Source: Sphaerulina vaccinii
Lineage: Eukaryota; Ascomycota; Dothideomycetes; Mycosphaerellales; Mycosphaerellaceae
Assembly (NCBI GenBank): GCA_022570795.1
Contig: JAKUDP010000008.1
Coordinates: 1,736,001-1,800,000 of the forward strand
Length of the DNA: 64,000 nucleotides
Direction of reading: 5' to 3'
Part shown: positions 22,569 to 31,255 of the stretch, in pieces
Position numbering within the stretch: the first letter of the stretch is position 1
Layout: every line of letters begins with the position of its first letter
Made by a program: the position numbers and the translations under genes
The notes under the pieces: model-generated
The model's database searches: none
What the model saw: only the letters and a program-made list of their open reading frames with translations
Told to the model about the DNA's origin: nothing

Positions 22569-23135
22569 ATGACCTTCAAGCACTGGGTCGAGAACTCCTT
22601 GTGGACGGTACCCCTATTCAGGATGACCTTCATGCACTGGGTCGAGACATCACAGTGGACCGTTCCCTTGACCTGGCTGCACATCAAGCACTGGATCGAG
22701 ACATCACAGTGGACCTTCCCTTTGACCTGGCTGCTCATCAAGCACTGGGTCGAGACATCACAGTGGACCTTCTCTTTGACCTGGCTGCTCATCATCTACT
22801 GCGTCGGCTGCCTCATGGTTCTGTGCAGCTTCTACCGAGCTGTGTACACGATGCACCCGTGGAGCGATGGCGTACATTGTATGAAAGAGACCCTAGCACA
22901 CCCTATCGTGCTCTCTTCAAGGGCTGCGCGCCAGCTATGTGAGTGTGGCTGCAAACAGAGCGGAATCGCCACGGAGTTGGTCGATGGGAGAACAATTGCT
23001 GCTTCACCTTCACGTTCTCCGATTTCCCAACTTGTATCTGCTGGGACAACATATCTGCTCACGATACCACATTCGTCGACGAGATCCGCAGAGATGCATC
23101 GAAATGCCGGATCATCTCTGCATTCTGAGCCGTAG
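22569..23135 (+). CDS. Hypothetical membrane protein with 54-bp tandem repeats
   Basis: ORF of 188 codons from the ATG at 22569 (MTFKHWVEN). Four 18-residue units follow (HWVENSLWTVPLFRMTFM, HWVETSQWTVPLTWLHIK, HWIETSQWTFPLTWLLIK, HWVETSQWTFSLTWLLII), then IYCVGCLMVLCSFYRAVY. The last unit plus the following residues form one hydrophobic segment. The N-terminus MTFxHW and PLTWLLIIYCV match the intact-looking gene at 23620 (MTFPHW... PLTWLLIIYCVV), so the two are paralogues and this one has amplified its N-terminal segment. The part after about residue 95 is unlike the paralogue and may be intronic or degenerate. Function unknown. Confidence 0.4.
   Translation: MTFKHWVENSLWTVPLFRMTFMHWVETSQWTVPLTWLHIKHWIETSQWTFPLTWLLIKHWVETSQWTFSLTWLLIIYCVGCLMVLCSFYRAVYTMHPWSDGVHCMKETLAHPIVLSSRAARQLCECGCKQSGIATELVDGRTIAASPSRSPISQLVSAGTTYLLTIPHSSTRSAEMHRNAGSSLHSEP
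22581..22796. repeat. Tandem repeat, 54 bp x 4, in frame
   Basis: Four head-to-tail 54-bp units, each encoding an 18-residue HWxExSxWT-type block. Units 2-4 are nearly identical and unit 1 is diverged. The period is a multiple of three, so copy-number changes keep the frame. Confidence 0.85.
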
Positions 23136-23141
23136 ACCATG

Positions 23142-23545
23142 GCATCGAGGGGAGCGGCAGGGCAGCAACAGCATGTCTAACCCCAATGGTACAGTCGACG
23201 AAGCATACAGCGGAGCTACACCGGATCCCCAAGCCATCTCTGCGATGCTAGTCGCCTAATATGCCATTGAGGGGAGCGGCAGGGTAGCAACAGCATTTGG
23301 TTGCGAGCTCATAGAACAGCTCATGCTTCTGATGCATCTCTGCGGGTCTCGTCAACGACTGTGGCGTCGAGGGGAGCGCCAAGGCAGCGACACCGTTTAC
23401 TTGCCAGCTCAGAGAACAGCCCCTGCTTCCGATGCATCTCTGCGGATATCGTCGACGACTATAGCATCGAGGGCGATGGCAGACCAGCGACAGCGTTTGC
23501 TTGCGAGCTCAGAGAACAGCTCCTGGTTCTGCTTCACCTGGAGGG
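23142..23545. repeat. Diverged tandem repeat of about 100 bp
   Basis: Units beginning near 23142, 23263, 23364 and 23464 share GCATCGAGGGGAGCGGCAGG-like heads and a body containing GCGAGCTCAGAGAACAGCTC and GATGCATCTCTGCGG. The spacing is 121, 101 and 100 bp. They sit just upstream of the TATA box and start codon of the 23620 gene. Confidence 0.7.
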
Positions 23546-23570
23546 ATTGGCGGGGATCAGCCGAAGCTGC

Positions 23571-23578
23571 TATAAATA
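23571..23578 (+). promoter_or_regulatory. TATA box for the 23620 gene
   Basis: TATAAATA lies 49 bp upstream of the ATG at 23620. The paralogous ORF at 22569 has a similar but weaker AT-rich element (ATACAATA near 22509) about 60 bp upstream, in flanks that are themselves similar. Confidence 0.4.
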
Positions 23579-23619
23579 TTGTTTCTCACCTCGCACACAA
23601 CAACTTCACCGACATCAAC

Positions 23620-24081
23620 ATGACCTTCCCACACTGGTCTTACTCACCAAGCATTCTACCATTAACTTGGCTCCTAATCATCTATTGCGTCGTCAACGTC
23701 ATGGTCTGGTACAGCTGCTTCTCAGGAGGCTGCCTGCGAGGCTTCACTGTAAGTGAACTTCTGACTACACGTCGAGGGCGCACTAACTCGAGACAACAGC
23801 TTGATTTCACCACACCAGCTCGCCGCCGCCGCCACAACGAGCACCGCGAACGCAGGGAAACTGAAGAGCGACGACGCCAATACCACGAGGAGCTGCTTCG
23901 ACAAAACAATGTGGAAGAGACGCAAAGGTGGACGAACTTCTTTCAGCAGCGCATCGAGTCCAGAACACAACAACAACACAGCACCAACCAGGGAACCACA
24001 TTACCAGAGATACCAGAGGTAGACGAGCGCGATTTGGAATTGATGGATGTCTCTGAAGAAGATCCAGACTTGGAAAGATGA
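23620..24081 (+). CDS. Membrane-anchored charged/coiled-coil protein, family unknown
   Basis: Two exons (23620-23748, 23800-24081) with a 51-nt intron (GTAAGT...CAACAG, phase 0) give 136 aa. Residues 1-11 are short and polar. Residues about 12-31 form one membrane segment (LPLTWLLIIYCVVNVMVWY). A Cys/Gly turn follows, then a very Arg/Glu/Gln-rich helical region with RRRRHNEHRERRETEERRR, and an acidic end (MDVSEEDPDLER). The intron length is a multiple of three and contains no in-frame stop, so an unspliced mRNA would give a 153-aa protein. It belongs to a local run of similar designs (22569, 24307, 25210). I recognise no family. Confidence 0.55.
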   Translation: MTFPHWSYSPSILPLTWLLIIYCVVNVMVWYSCFSGGCLRGFTVSELLTTRRGRTNSRQQLDFTTPARRRRHNEHRERRETEERRRQYHEELLRQNNVEETQRWTNFFQQRIESRTQQQHSTNQGTTLPEIPEVDERDLELMDVSEEDPDLER

Positions 24082-24173
24082 TTGTGCGTAAACAAAGCGG
24101 CACGGTCGTTGCAGATGTTCAGCGAGACGCGATGGATGTCTCTGAAACAGATTCGAGCTTGGAAAGATGATTG
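24042..24173. repeat. 43-bp direct repeat duplicating the 3' end of the 23620 gene
   Basis: GATGGATGTCTCTGAA...GGAAAGATGATTG occurs at 24042-24084, including the stop codon of the 23620 gene, and again at 24131-24173 in the 3' flank, 89 bp apart, with a few mismatches. Confidence 0.75.
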
Positions 24174-24306
24174 ACGGCGAACAGAGTGGCGGAGTCGCTC
24201 AGGATGTGCAGAGAACGGTTCGGGAAAAGTCAATACGAAACACCTTTCCACTGAGCTGTTTCATCGCCATCGACCTGCCTAACACGATTGACAGTCTCCT
24301 AACGAG

Positions 24307-24747
24307 ATGTCTCTAGCTCCCACTCCCCGCGGCGTCACTCAGCGCAGCCACGCCGGCAACAGAATGTCTCGTACACTTGCGAGCAGGACTTCGCGCTTCG
24401 TCTACTATGCAATCATACCTATCACACTACTCGCAGCCAGCGCTGTTTACACCTTCATTCGAGATCTACCAGACGAGATACGAGCGCGGGATCCCGATCG
24501 CGAAATATCAGCCAACGAGGGCGACGAGGAAGACGAAGACGCGCTACGAAGATTTGGACTTCAGGTACATATGGACGTCATGGCGAAAATTCAGGCTGAG
24601 CATCGCGACAATGTTGCAGACTTGGAGGAGCAGATCAGGACTCTGGTTGAGGAGAAAGAGGAGGCTTTGATCAGAGCTGAGAAAGCTGAGGACGAATTGA
24701 GGAGATGCAGGAAGAGGGATAGTGTGCTTGTAGAGGAGGACGAGTAA
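24307..24747 (+). CDS. Membrane-anchored coiled-coil protein, family unknown
   Basis: Single ORF of 146 aa. A basic N-terminus (residues 1-30) leads into one predicted membrane segment, FVYYAIIPITLLAASAVYTF (about 31-50). An acidic linker (NEGDEEDEDA) follows, then a coiled coil with clear heptads (about 85-138, for example DLEEQIRTLVEEKEEALIRA) and an acidic C-terminus. The positively charged side before the segment suggests the coil faces the other compartment or, by the positive-inside rule, an N-in orientation. It is the second of three adjacent plus-strand genes with this design. No family was recognised. Confidence 0.55.
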   Translation: MSLAPTPRGVTQRSHAGNRMSRTLASRTSRFVYYAIIPITLLAASAVYTFIRDLPDEIRARDPDREISANEGDEEDEDALRRFGLQVHMDVMAKIQAEHRDNVADLEEQIRTLVEEKEEALIRAEKAEDELRRCRKRDSVLVEEDE

Positions 24748-25209
24748 TCTTACATTGACTGAGGCTCGCGAGTACAAGGTTGCGATGCGAGTAAGGCCAC
24801 GGTGCGCTCCCAAAGTTATGGACTGACGGTGGATATTTCGACTGCGGTACGGCTGCCAAGGAAGTTACCCATAACTTTCTCGATATGCTTATATGCTGAC
24901 CACTCCTCGCTCACATAGGCAGGAATACTGGAGTATTGAGGACTTAAGGTGGCAAGTTGTCTATACCATGGTAGACTTCCCGCATGGAAGAGTCATATCT
25001 TTTTTTGAGGACACTCCTATATTTTCGTCCCTGAGCTCTCTAAATTCTTTGCATCTACACCGACAACAGTTCCAACACAACAAGCACTTCAGATATAGAC
25101 CAGTTTGCAAAGAGCTCTCCGCGACAACGATCTTACTACGGCACCGAGTTCAGCTACAGACCAGCCTACAACCTTTTCGCCCTTCTCAGGGATACTTCAC
25201 AACTACAAA
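24748..25209. promoter_or_regulatory. Intergenic, probable promoter of the 964-aa coiled-coil gene
   Basis: No supported gene. A TATA-like CTATATTTTC lies near 25017, about 190 bp upstream of the ATG at 25210. The reading frame of the next gene is open from 25105 but has no ATG before 25210. Confidence 0.35.
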
Positions 25210-28104
25210 ATGGAGCGCCACACTCTGCAATCTCCTTCTGGAGAAGAAGAACAGTATCCTACTGCTTCGGTGCTTACAGCATTCTTGGCTATTTGTCTCG
25301 TTGCTATCTACAAGACTATGAAGCTAAAGAAGAAGCCGGAGTCTGATGAGAAGACCGAGACTGAAACAGAGACAAATGGACAACTTCTCACACGCATCGC
25401 AGGATTAGAGCTGTCCAAGTCACTGTTGGAGCAAGAGGTCAGAACTCTCACAAGCGACAATCAGCAAGTCAAGAAGATCGAGGAAGAGGCTACTCGGCTT
25501 CATCGTCAGCTCAAGGAGTTGCAAAGACATGTCGACACCGTGATCGTCGACGCTGATGCCAAGGTGTGCAAAATCAAGATCGAGCACCAAGAAAGGCTCG
25601 AGAGCATGGATGCCAAGTACTCAGAGGTCTTGAAAGAGCAGAACAGCAGCCATGATGCTCAGATGGAGAAAGTCAGACAGTGGGCGATTGCTTTGGAGAA
25701 ACAGCATGCGAGCGAGAAGGAGGAGATCAAGTCTGCCAAGATGTCTTCCGATAATTGGAAGACCAGTGAAGAAGTGCAGGGTATGCTTGCGAAACAGAAG
25801 GCAGCACTGGAAGCAGCTCATCAACAGGCGTTGCAGCTACAGGAGGAGAATCATACCACTGTACTGCGAGAGTCGCGGCAGAAGATTGAGGCTTCGACAG
25901 AGAAGCACGCGGACCTTGAGAAGAATATGAAGGCTTATGGCCAGCTCACGATGAACTGCTACAACGAGCAGCAGGCGATGGTCCTTCGACTCTCCAAGGA
26001 GTTGGAAGGGTCAAAGCTGCGCGAGAAAGATACCGAGAGTCGGTTGCGAGGAGAGAACAACGAGGCAGTGCAAGAGATGTATGCTCTCAAGCGCCAAATC
26101 TCAGAACTTCAGGACGACAACGCGAGAATGTCGCGTCAATTGGTCAACGAGGCTCAGGGGTCGAAGAACATGTGCCAGAGCTTTGAGCAGCTGGAAGAGG
26201 CCAACGATGTGCTATCCGAAGAGAACGAGAAGCTTTCCACTCAAGTAAATGCCATGCAGAGGGACCTTGCGTCCGTCGACAGGTGCAGTGCCGGGCGCAA
26301 GATGCTTGCTGAAGAGGCAGAGCGAAAGCTTGCAGCTTCCCAAATGGAAGTCAAGAAGCTGCAGAGCAAGAATGAGGATCTCGAACAACGAGTAGCTAAC
26401 CAGGCTAACGCGTTGAAGACCATGATCGAGAAATATAATGAGCGGGGAGCGGAGCGAGACGCCCTTGCTATGCGCAAGAAGCATTTCGAAGAGGCGAAGG
26501 AAGACCTGTTGCAGTGTGAAGAGGAATTGAAAGAGCTGCAGGGGAAGAACGAGCATATGGAAGCTCAAGCTGCCGCTTTTATGGAAGCCAGAGACAAATT
26601 GCAGCTGGAAGTTGCTCATCTCGAACAACGATTGGCCGACCAGATCGAGCAGTCGACACTCATGGCCGGGAACCGCAAGCGGCTCGAAAAGGAGAACAAG
26701 ACGCTAAAAGCAACTCTCAATATTCAGACTGCCGCTTGTGTGAGATCCAGGGAGGTGATCAAGAGGAAACATGAAACGGAGGTCGATGACAATGCTGCCC
26801 TTATTGCTCATCTCGAAGAACGAGTGCCCAACCACGCTCAAGAGTCGAAATCCATGGTTCAGAACTGCAAACAGCTTGAACAGGAGAACGAGCATATGGA
26901 AGCTCAAGCTGCAGCTTTCATGGAAGCTAAGGATAGATTGCAGCTGGACGTTAATCATCTCGAAAAACGATTGGCCGACCCCGTTGAGGAGTCGACGCTC
27001 GTAGCCCAGAACTGCGAGCAGCTCAAACAGGAGAACGAGCAGCTGGTAGCTAACCAAACCGAGAAGCAATACCGGGTCGACGAGGTGGAAGAGTACAACG
27101 CTGCCCTTGAGAAACTCACGAGAATACGAGGAGTTAAGATCCAGGAGCTCGAACAGAAGAATGCTCACATGTCGACCCAAGTTGCCAATTTCCAGAAAAC
27201 CAAGGATAGGATGAAGCTGGTAGTCGAGAAGCTACAGACCAGTCACAATGAGCAGAAGGAATGGCGCGCACTAGTGGAGCAACGACACGCCCAACAGCTT
27301 GAGAAGAGCCAAGCTGAAATGACCGAGAAGCACAATGCTCAAATCCAAGAGCTTAACGAAATCCACAGACAGGACGTCGTGAGATCCAATACCCACATCC
27401 AGGAACTCGAACAGAAGATTGAGCGTCAGAAGGCTCATATGTACTCTCAAGCAGCCAATTTCCAGAAACCCAAGGGCGAAGTGAAGCTGGTGATTGAGAA
27501 TCTCCAGAACAGTCTTAAAGAGCAGGACGAAGCGTTCAAGCAGCGTCTCCTAATGGAGCAACGTGGACGAACAAAGGACATCCAACAGCTCGAGAAGACA
27601 CAAGCTGAAAAGCAAGAACTAGTCCAAGAGGTCGAGATGCTTAGTGCGCAGAACCAGGAACTTGTTGAGAAGAGAGAAGCCCATAGGGGAGTTGGACAGG
27701 AGCTGCGAGAAGAAATTCGGCAGCTGAACGCCCAAATTCAAAATCTTCAGCAGTGTAACCAGGACTATCACGAGGCGTGTGCTGCTGCGACTCGAGAGAA
27801 AGAGGAGAAGCAAGAACTCATGAAGGAGTTGGAAGGGCACAATGCTGAACTTACGAAGCTCCAAGACACATACGTCCAAAAGCAGAAAGCCGACGAGAAG
27901 ATGCATGCACAGGAGATGCAGAGAAGGTGGAACGCTGCAGAGCGCTATCGTGTATATGCATACCAAGAGCTCAGGGAGCAGAATGCGGCTCTGCAAGAGA
28001 AATTGGAACAGGTGACTTCTGAATTGGAGCAGAGCCGTACTCCCGCTGCGCTTCCGCTATTTTGGAGATCGGGGGATATGTTTGCGCGAGTTGTTGGAGT
28101 CTAG
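25210..28104 (+). CDS. Large membrane-anchored coiled-coil protein (964 aa)
   Basis: Single exon. The first ATG in the frame (MERHTLQSPSGEEEQ) is at 25210. One N-terminal membrane segment, ASVLTAFLAICLVAIY (about 19-34), is followed by a Lys cluster (KLKKK), an acidic/Thr linker and then about 870 residues of almost continuous coiled coil rich in Glu, Gln, Lys and Leu. Internal repetition is evident: blocks with NEHMEAQAAAFMEA(R/K)D(K/R)LQL occur twice, at about residues 450 and 565, and related NAHMSTQVANFQKTKDR and KAHMYSQAANFQKPKGE blocks follow. It could be a tether or scaffold on an internal membrane. Golgin- or USO1-like function is only an analogy; no diagnostic domain (GRIP, GRAB) is visible. 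Confidence 0.75.
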   Translation: MERHTLQSPSGEEEQYPTASVLTAFLAICLVAIYKTMKLKKKPESDEKTETETETNGQLLTRIAGLELSKSLLEQEVRTLTSDNQQVKKIEEEATRLHRQLKELQRHVDTVIVDADAKVCKIKIEHQERLESMDAKYSEVLKEQNSSHDAQMEKVRQWAIALEKQHASEKEEIKSAKMSSDNWKTSEEVQGMLAKQKAALEAAHQQALQLQEENHTTVLRESRQKIEASTEKHADLEKNMKAYGQLTMNCYNEQQAMVLRLSKELEGSKLREKDTESRLRGENNEAVQEMYALKRQISELQDDNARMSRQLVNEAQGSKNMCQSFEQLEEANDVLSEENEKLSTQVNAMQRDLASVDRCSAGRKMLAEEAERKLAASQMEVKKLQSKNEDLEQRVANQANALKTMIEKYNERGAERDALAMRKKHFEEAKEDLLQCEEELKELQGKNEHMEAQAAAFMEARDKLQLEVAHLEQRLADQIEQSTLMAGNRKRLEKENKTLKATLNIQTAACVRSREVIKRKHETEVDDNAALIAHLEERVPNHAQESKSMVQNCKQLEQENEHMEAQAAAFMEAKDRLQLDVNHLEKRLADPVEESTLVAQNCEQLKQENEQLVANQTEKQYRVDEVEEYNAALEKLTRIRGVKIQELEQKNAHMSTQVANFQKTKDRMKLVVEKLQTSHNEQKEWRALVEQRHAQQLEKSQAEMTEKHNAQIQELNEIHRQDVVRSNTHIQELEQKIERQKAHMYSQAANFQKPKGEVKLVIENLQNSLKEQDEAFKQRLLMEQRGRTKDIQQLEKTQAEKQELVQEVEMLSAQNQELVEKREAHRGVGQELREEIRQLNAQIQNLQQCNQDYHEACAAATREKEEKQELMKELEGHNAELTKLQDTYVQKQKADEKMHAQEMQRRWNAAERYRVYAYQELREQNAALQEKLEQVTSELEQSRTPAALPLFWRSGDMFARVVGV

Positions 28105-28228
28105 CGCGTAGTGTGGGTGGAAAGAATGGTATTGTAGCGTAGGAACGTCAAGTTCTTGTTGGGGTATCTCAAATCATCCTACATACAAACTTCTCCTTCT
28201 CATCTTATACACTTCCTTCTTGCGCCTC

Positions 28229-30346
28229 TCACATCTTCAACGCCCTTGTAGTCTTATCATAAAACTCCAACGTCAGCGCCGCCAAGAAGCAGGGTATTTC
28301 CTTCCTTCCCTCAACCCAGAATTCAATCATTTCCCTGATTTCTCCTGCGAAAGCGCTCTGTGGACCACCGCTGACTTTCATCGTGCCATTTTCGCCGTCG
28401 AATACAATGCTGTTTTCTACTTCTTCGCCATCGGCATACTGCGTAGGGTATAAGATGGAAGTGCACTTCACTCTGCCGTTGGGCATAAAGTCCAACTTCC
28501 AGCCTAGGATACTGCAGACTGCTTCGCGGAATTCGAGGGCTTTCGCTGAATAGATTTGTCTGAGACGGAGGTCTTTCTTTTCCATCTTTTTCATTTGTGT
28601 TTTTGTTTCCTCCAGTTGGAGTCTGACATTCTCCAGCGTGCTCACCGGCACGACTTTCGTTCCATTGGGTTGTCCCTCCAGTTGCGCTAACAGCGCAGCG
28701 TTTTCGTCGCGGAGAGTATTCAGCGTCGACATCTTGATCGCTTCAATTTCTGATGTAGGATTGTTGCGGAACTCGAGGACACGTGTCTTCGAAGACTCCT
28801 TGAGAGACTTGACCTGCGAGGCGCTCGCTTTAAGCTCTGCTTCGAGGAGTTGGTTCCGCTTCTGTAGCTTCTCGAAGTCGGCTTGAAGTGTACGCGCTCT
28901 ACGCTGGAGCTCTCCCAGACGCTCATCCGCGGCATCATCTTCCTCACGAGAGCGCTTCTTAGGCGTTTGTGGTATCGCAGGCTGTTTCTCGAGCTTTGAT
29001 AGATCTGTTTGGAGTGCCTGTACTTCTGTTCGATATTGCGCAAGTGCATCCTCAAGCTCGTTGATGCGCTTTGCATGGGCTTCATTGACCTGTTCGGGCG
29101 AGAATTCCGCTTCTTCTGCTTCGAAAGTCTTCATCTGCGCTCGGAGATACTCTACTTCTTTTGTAAGAAGATTCTTCTGTCGTTCCAAGCGCGCCATCGC
29201 TTTTGAGTCGCCGCCACTTGTTGGTGCCGCTGTAGCAGAAGTGCGAGCTTCTTCGAGCGCAGACTGCAATCGAGACTTCTCGTCCTGCAGAGTCTTGATG
29301 TTCTCGTCTTTGACAGATAGCTCAGGCTGTATCGAACCCAGTTTGTTGAGCAGCTCTAGCCTTTCCAGCCGCTCTTGCAAGAAAGCTTTCGCCATTTGTT
29401 CGGGAGTGTCATACCTCAGATCATCAGCGTCTCCAGCTTCCGTCTCCAGATAGCTTGTCCAACTCGTCTTCTCGTCCTCCAGAATGCGCTTCTGAAGCTG
29501 TGCCTCTGCAAGTTCCTTGCGCATATCGTCCATCATGCGCACCTTCGCCTCCAGTGCGCGCTTCTCCTCTTCCACCACATCAATGCTCTTGGACGTCTTG
29601 CGGAACTGCTTAAGCTCAGCCAGATGTTCGCGATTCGTCTGTTCCAGCTTCTTGATGTATGCGACTTGCTCTGTCAACTCCTTCTTGATCACAGCAAGAG
29701 TGTCCGAATCACCAGTCTGCGCCTTCAAGCGTAGCACTTCATTCTCCAACTCGCCCACTTCAGTCTCTTTCCGCACCAGCTTTTGCTGAGCAGTTTGCAG
29801 CGCCGCTACTTTCCCGCTCAGATCCTGCTGGATATCTTCGACTGACGCCTGCAACGCATTGTACTTTTGTTCCAGCTCACTGAAAGCATACTGGCTCTGT
29901 CGTCCAGCGCCTTCGAGGTCTGCCTTTGCTTCCTCCAGATCATCTCTTAGCGCGCGATTGTCGTCTTGCAATGAGCGCACCTTCTTCTCTAGCTGCAGTT
30001 TCTCGTTTGTCTGTCGATCTCGTTCTTCTTGCGTACCTCGCGACAGCGCTTCTGCCTTCTTGATCGCAACATTGGCTGCACTCTCTGCTGCTTGCGCTCG
30101 CTTGAAGTCACCCTCTGCTCGACTTTGCGCTTCCCGTAGCTCCTGCTGATGATGCAGACCGTGCAGTTCGCGTTCCTGCTTGATCGAGTCCAGTTCATAT
30201 TGCAGTGTTCGTACTTTGACGCGCAGTTCTTCGTCGTTGATGTCGGGTCGCGCTACCGATTGCTTCATTGTCTCGCGTAGAGGATGCCGTTGTTCCTGCT
30301 GTTCTCCCGAGAGGAAGTCATACGATGGCTGGTTATTGCGCGCCAT
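28229..30346 (-). CDS. MAD1: Spindle assembly checkpoint protein Mad1
   Basis: Single exon of 705 aa from the ATG MARNNQPSYDF at 30346 (the longer frame starts with TTG). Coiled coil covers about residues 45-600. A basic NLS-like PKKRSREEDD lies near residue 460. The C-terminal globular domain reads EFREAVCSILGWKLDF, VKCTSILYP and FDGENGTMKVSGGP, which is the Mad1 CTD. Mad1 recruits Mad2 to unattached kinetochores and to nuclear pores. The family's RLK motif before the CTD appears here as RLR (LRLRQIYSAK). It is convergent with the 964-aa coiled-coil gene (124 bp between stop codons); the shared coiled-coil character is probably coincidental. Confidence 0.93.
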   Translation of the reverse strand: MARNNQPSYDFLSGEQQEQRHPLRETMKQSVARPDINDEELRVKVRTLQYELDSIKQERELHGLHHQQELREAQSRAEGDFKRAQAAESAANVAIKKAEALSRGTQEERDRQTNEKLQLEKKVRSLQDDNRALRDDLEEAKADLEGAGRQSQYAFSELEQKYNALQASVEDIQQDLSGKVAALQTAQQKLVRKETEVGELENEVLRLKAQTGDSDTLAVIKKELTEQVAYIKKLEQTNREHLAELKQFRKTSKSIDVVEEEKRALEAKVRMMDDMRKELAEAQLQKRILEDEKTSWTSYLETEAGDADDLRYDTPEQMAKAFLQERLERLELLNKLGSIQPELSVKDENIKTLQDEKSRLQSALEEARTSATAAPTSGGDSKAMARLERQKNLLTKEVEYLRAQMKTFEAEEAEFSPEQVNEAHAKRINELEDALAQYRTEVQALQTDLSKLEKQPAIPQTPKKRSREEDDAADERLGELQRRARTLQADFEKLQKRNQLLEAELKASASQVKSLKESSKTRVLEFRNNPTSEIEAIKMSTLNTLRDENAALLAQLEGQPNGTKVVPVSTLENVRLQLEETKTQMKKMEKKDLRLRQIYSAKALEFREAVCSILGWKLDFMPNGRVKCTSILYPTQYADGEEVENSIVFDGENGTMKVSGGPQSAFAGEIREMIEFWVEGRKEIPCFLAALTLEFYDKTTRALKM

Positions 30347-30587
30347 CGTGACCGCTGGTGAAGAGAGTTGTCGTTGCAATGTTAACGTGAAAGGAACGAG
30401 TGTTGTTTAGATCCACTCGCGCTCCTTCCATTTTCGGAAATCGCGCTGTCATGTGAGAGCCTTGGCGGGTGTCTTCAACGTCCTCCTCTCCCTTCTTCTC
30501 TTGCTCCTCCATCAGCATCGCAACACTAATCTCAAGCATTCCAACATGAAAGTACTCTCGAGAAGCTAGTGTCTAATCTTGTTGACA

Positions 30588-31255
30588 ATGGCGAGACATC
30601 GCAGGAGATGGTCCTATAATCTCAATACCCGCAGGAAGGTTTGGAGGCCTGAGAAGGGCGAAGTGTATGATTGTATTTGCACGCTGACTGCAACAGTGTG
30701 GAACTGACAGGCTCGATAGTTTACATTGACGAGAACCTCAAGCTCGAAACGCTAAGCCCGCAATTGGTCGCTATGACAGTGCTCGCATATTATGGACGTG
30801 TGGCGAAGGATAGCGAACTGGATTCAACAGACTACATTGTCGTGGCGGATCAAGACTTAGCCAAGGTAAGCTGCATATTTGCACGCTGCGGTAAAGAGGC
30901 TCTTACTAAACTTCACTTAATCATGTAGCATGTCGAGAAGTTCGGTCATCGCGTACTTACAGAGCAGAAGTTCTATACGTTAGTGCTGAAAGGCGTCCCG
31001 GAATCTGGTCCTCGAGATGCTGCCGCTCATGCGGAGCTCTTCGGCGAGACGTTGCCTACCACTGCATCTGAGACTACAACATTAGCTGCTACTGGATCTA
31101 AAGCCGCCACTAGTGATGAATCCACTACTGCATCTGAGAACACGAGTCACGGACCAACAGCCGAGAAACTGGCCACTACAGAAACCCGAGTGCTAAGCAG
31201 TGATGTACCAGCAGCGAAGAGGCGAAAGGTCACGGAGGTTGTACAGATCGACTAA
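30588..31255 (+). CDS. Small BRCT-like protein (tentative)
   Basis: Three exons (30588-30664, 30697-30865, 30929-31255) give 190 aa. The first intron would be only 32 nt (GTATGA...GCTGAC...CAACAG), supported by phase, by good splice motifs and by the lack of any ATG in the main frame; the second is 63 nt. The core reads GSIVYIDENLK, VLAYYGRVAKDS, TDYIVVADQDLAK and FGHRVLTEQKFYTLV. This pattern is reminiscent of a single BRCT domain but is not certain. The C-terminus is Thr/Ser/Ala-rich and ends in a basic AKRRKV NLS-like motif. It is divergent from MAD1. Confidence 0.55.

Noticed and set aside
22484..22795. 103-codon minus ORF over the 54-bp repeat
   Set aside because: Periodic composition is a by-product of the repeat; the plus frame matches the paralogue at 23620.
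22350..23545. Considered a transposon because of the many repeats
   Set aside because: No transposase, reverse transcriptase, terminal inverted repeats with target duplications, or LTRs were found.
26212..26628. 138-codon minus ORF inside the large coiled-coil gene
   Set aside because: Antisense shadow of a Glu/Gln/Leu-rich coding strand.
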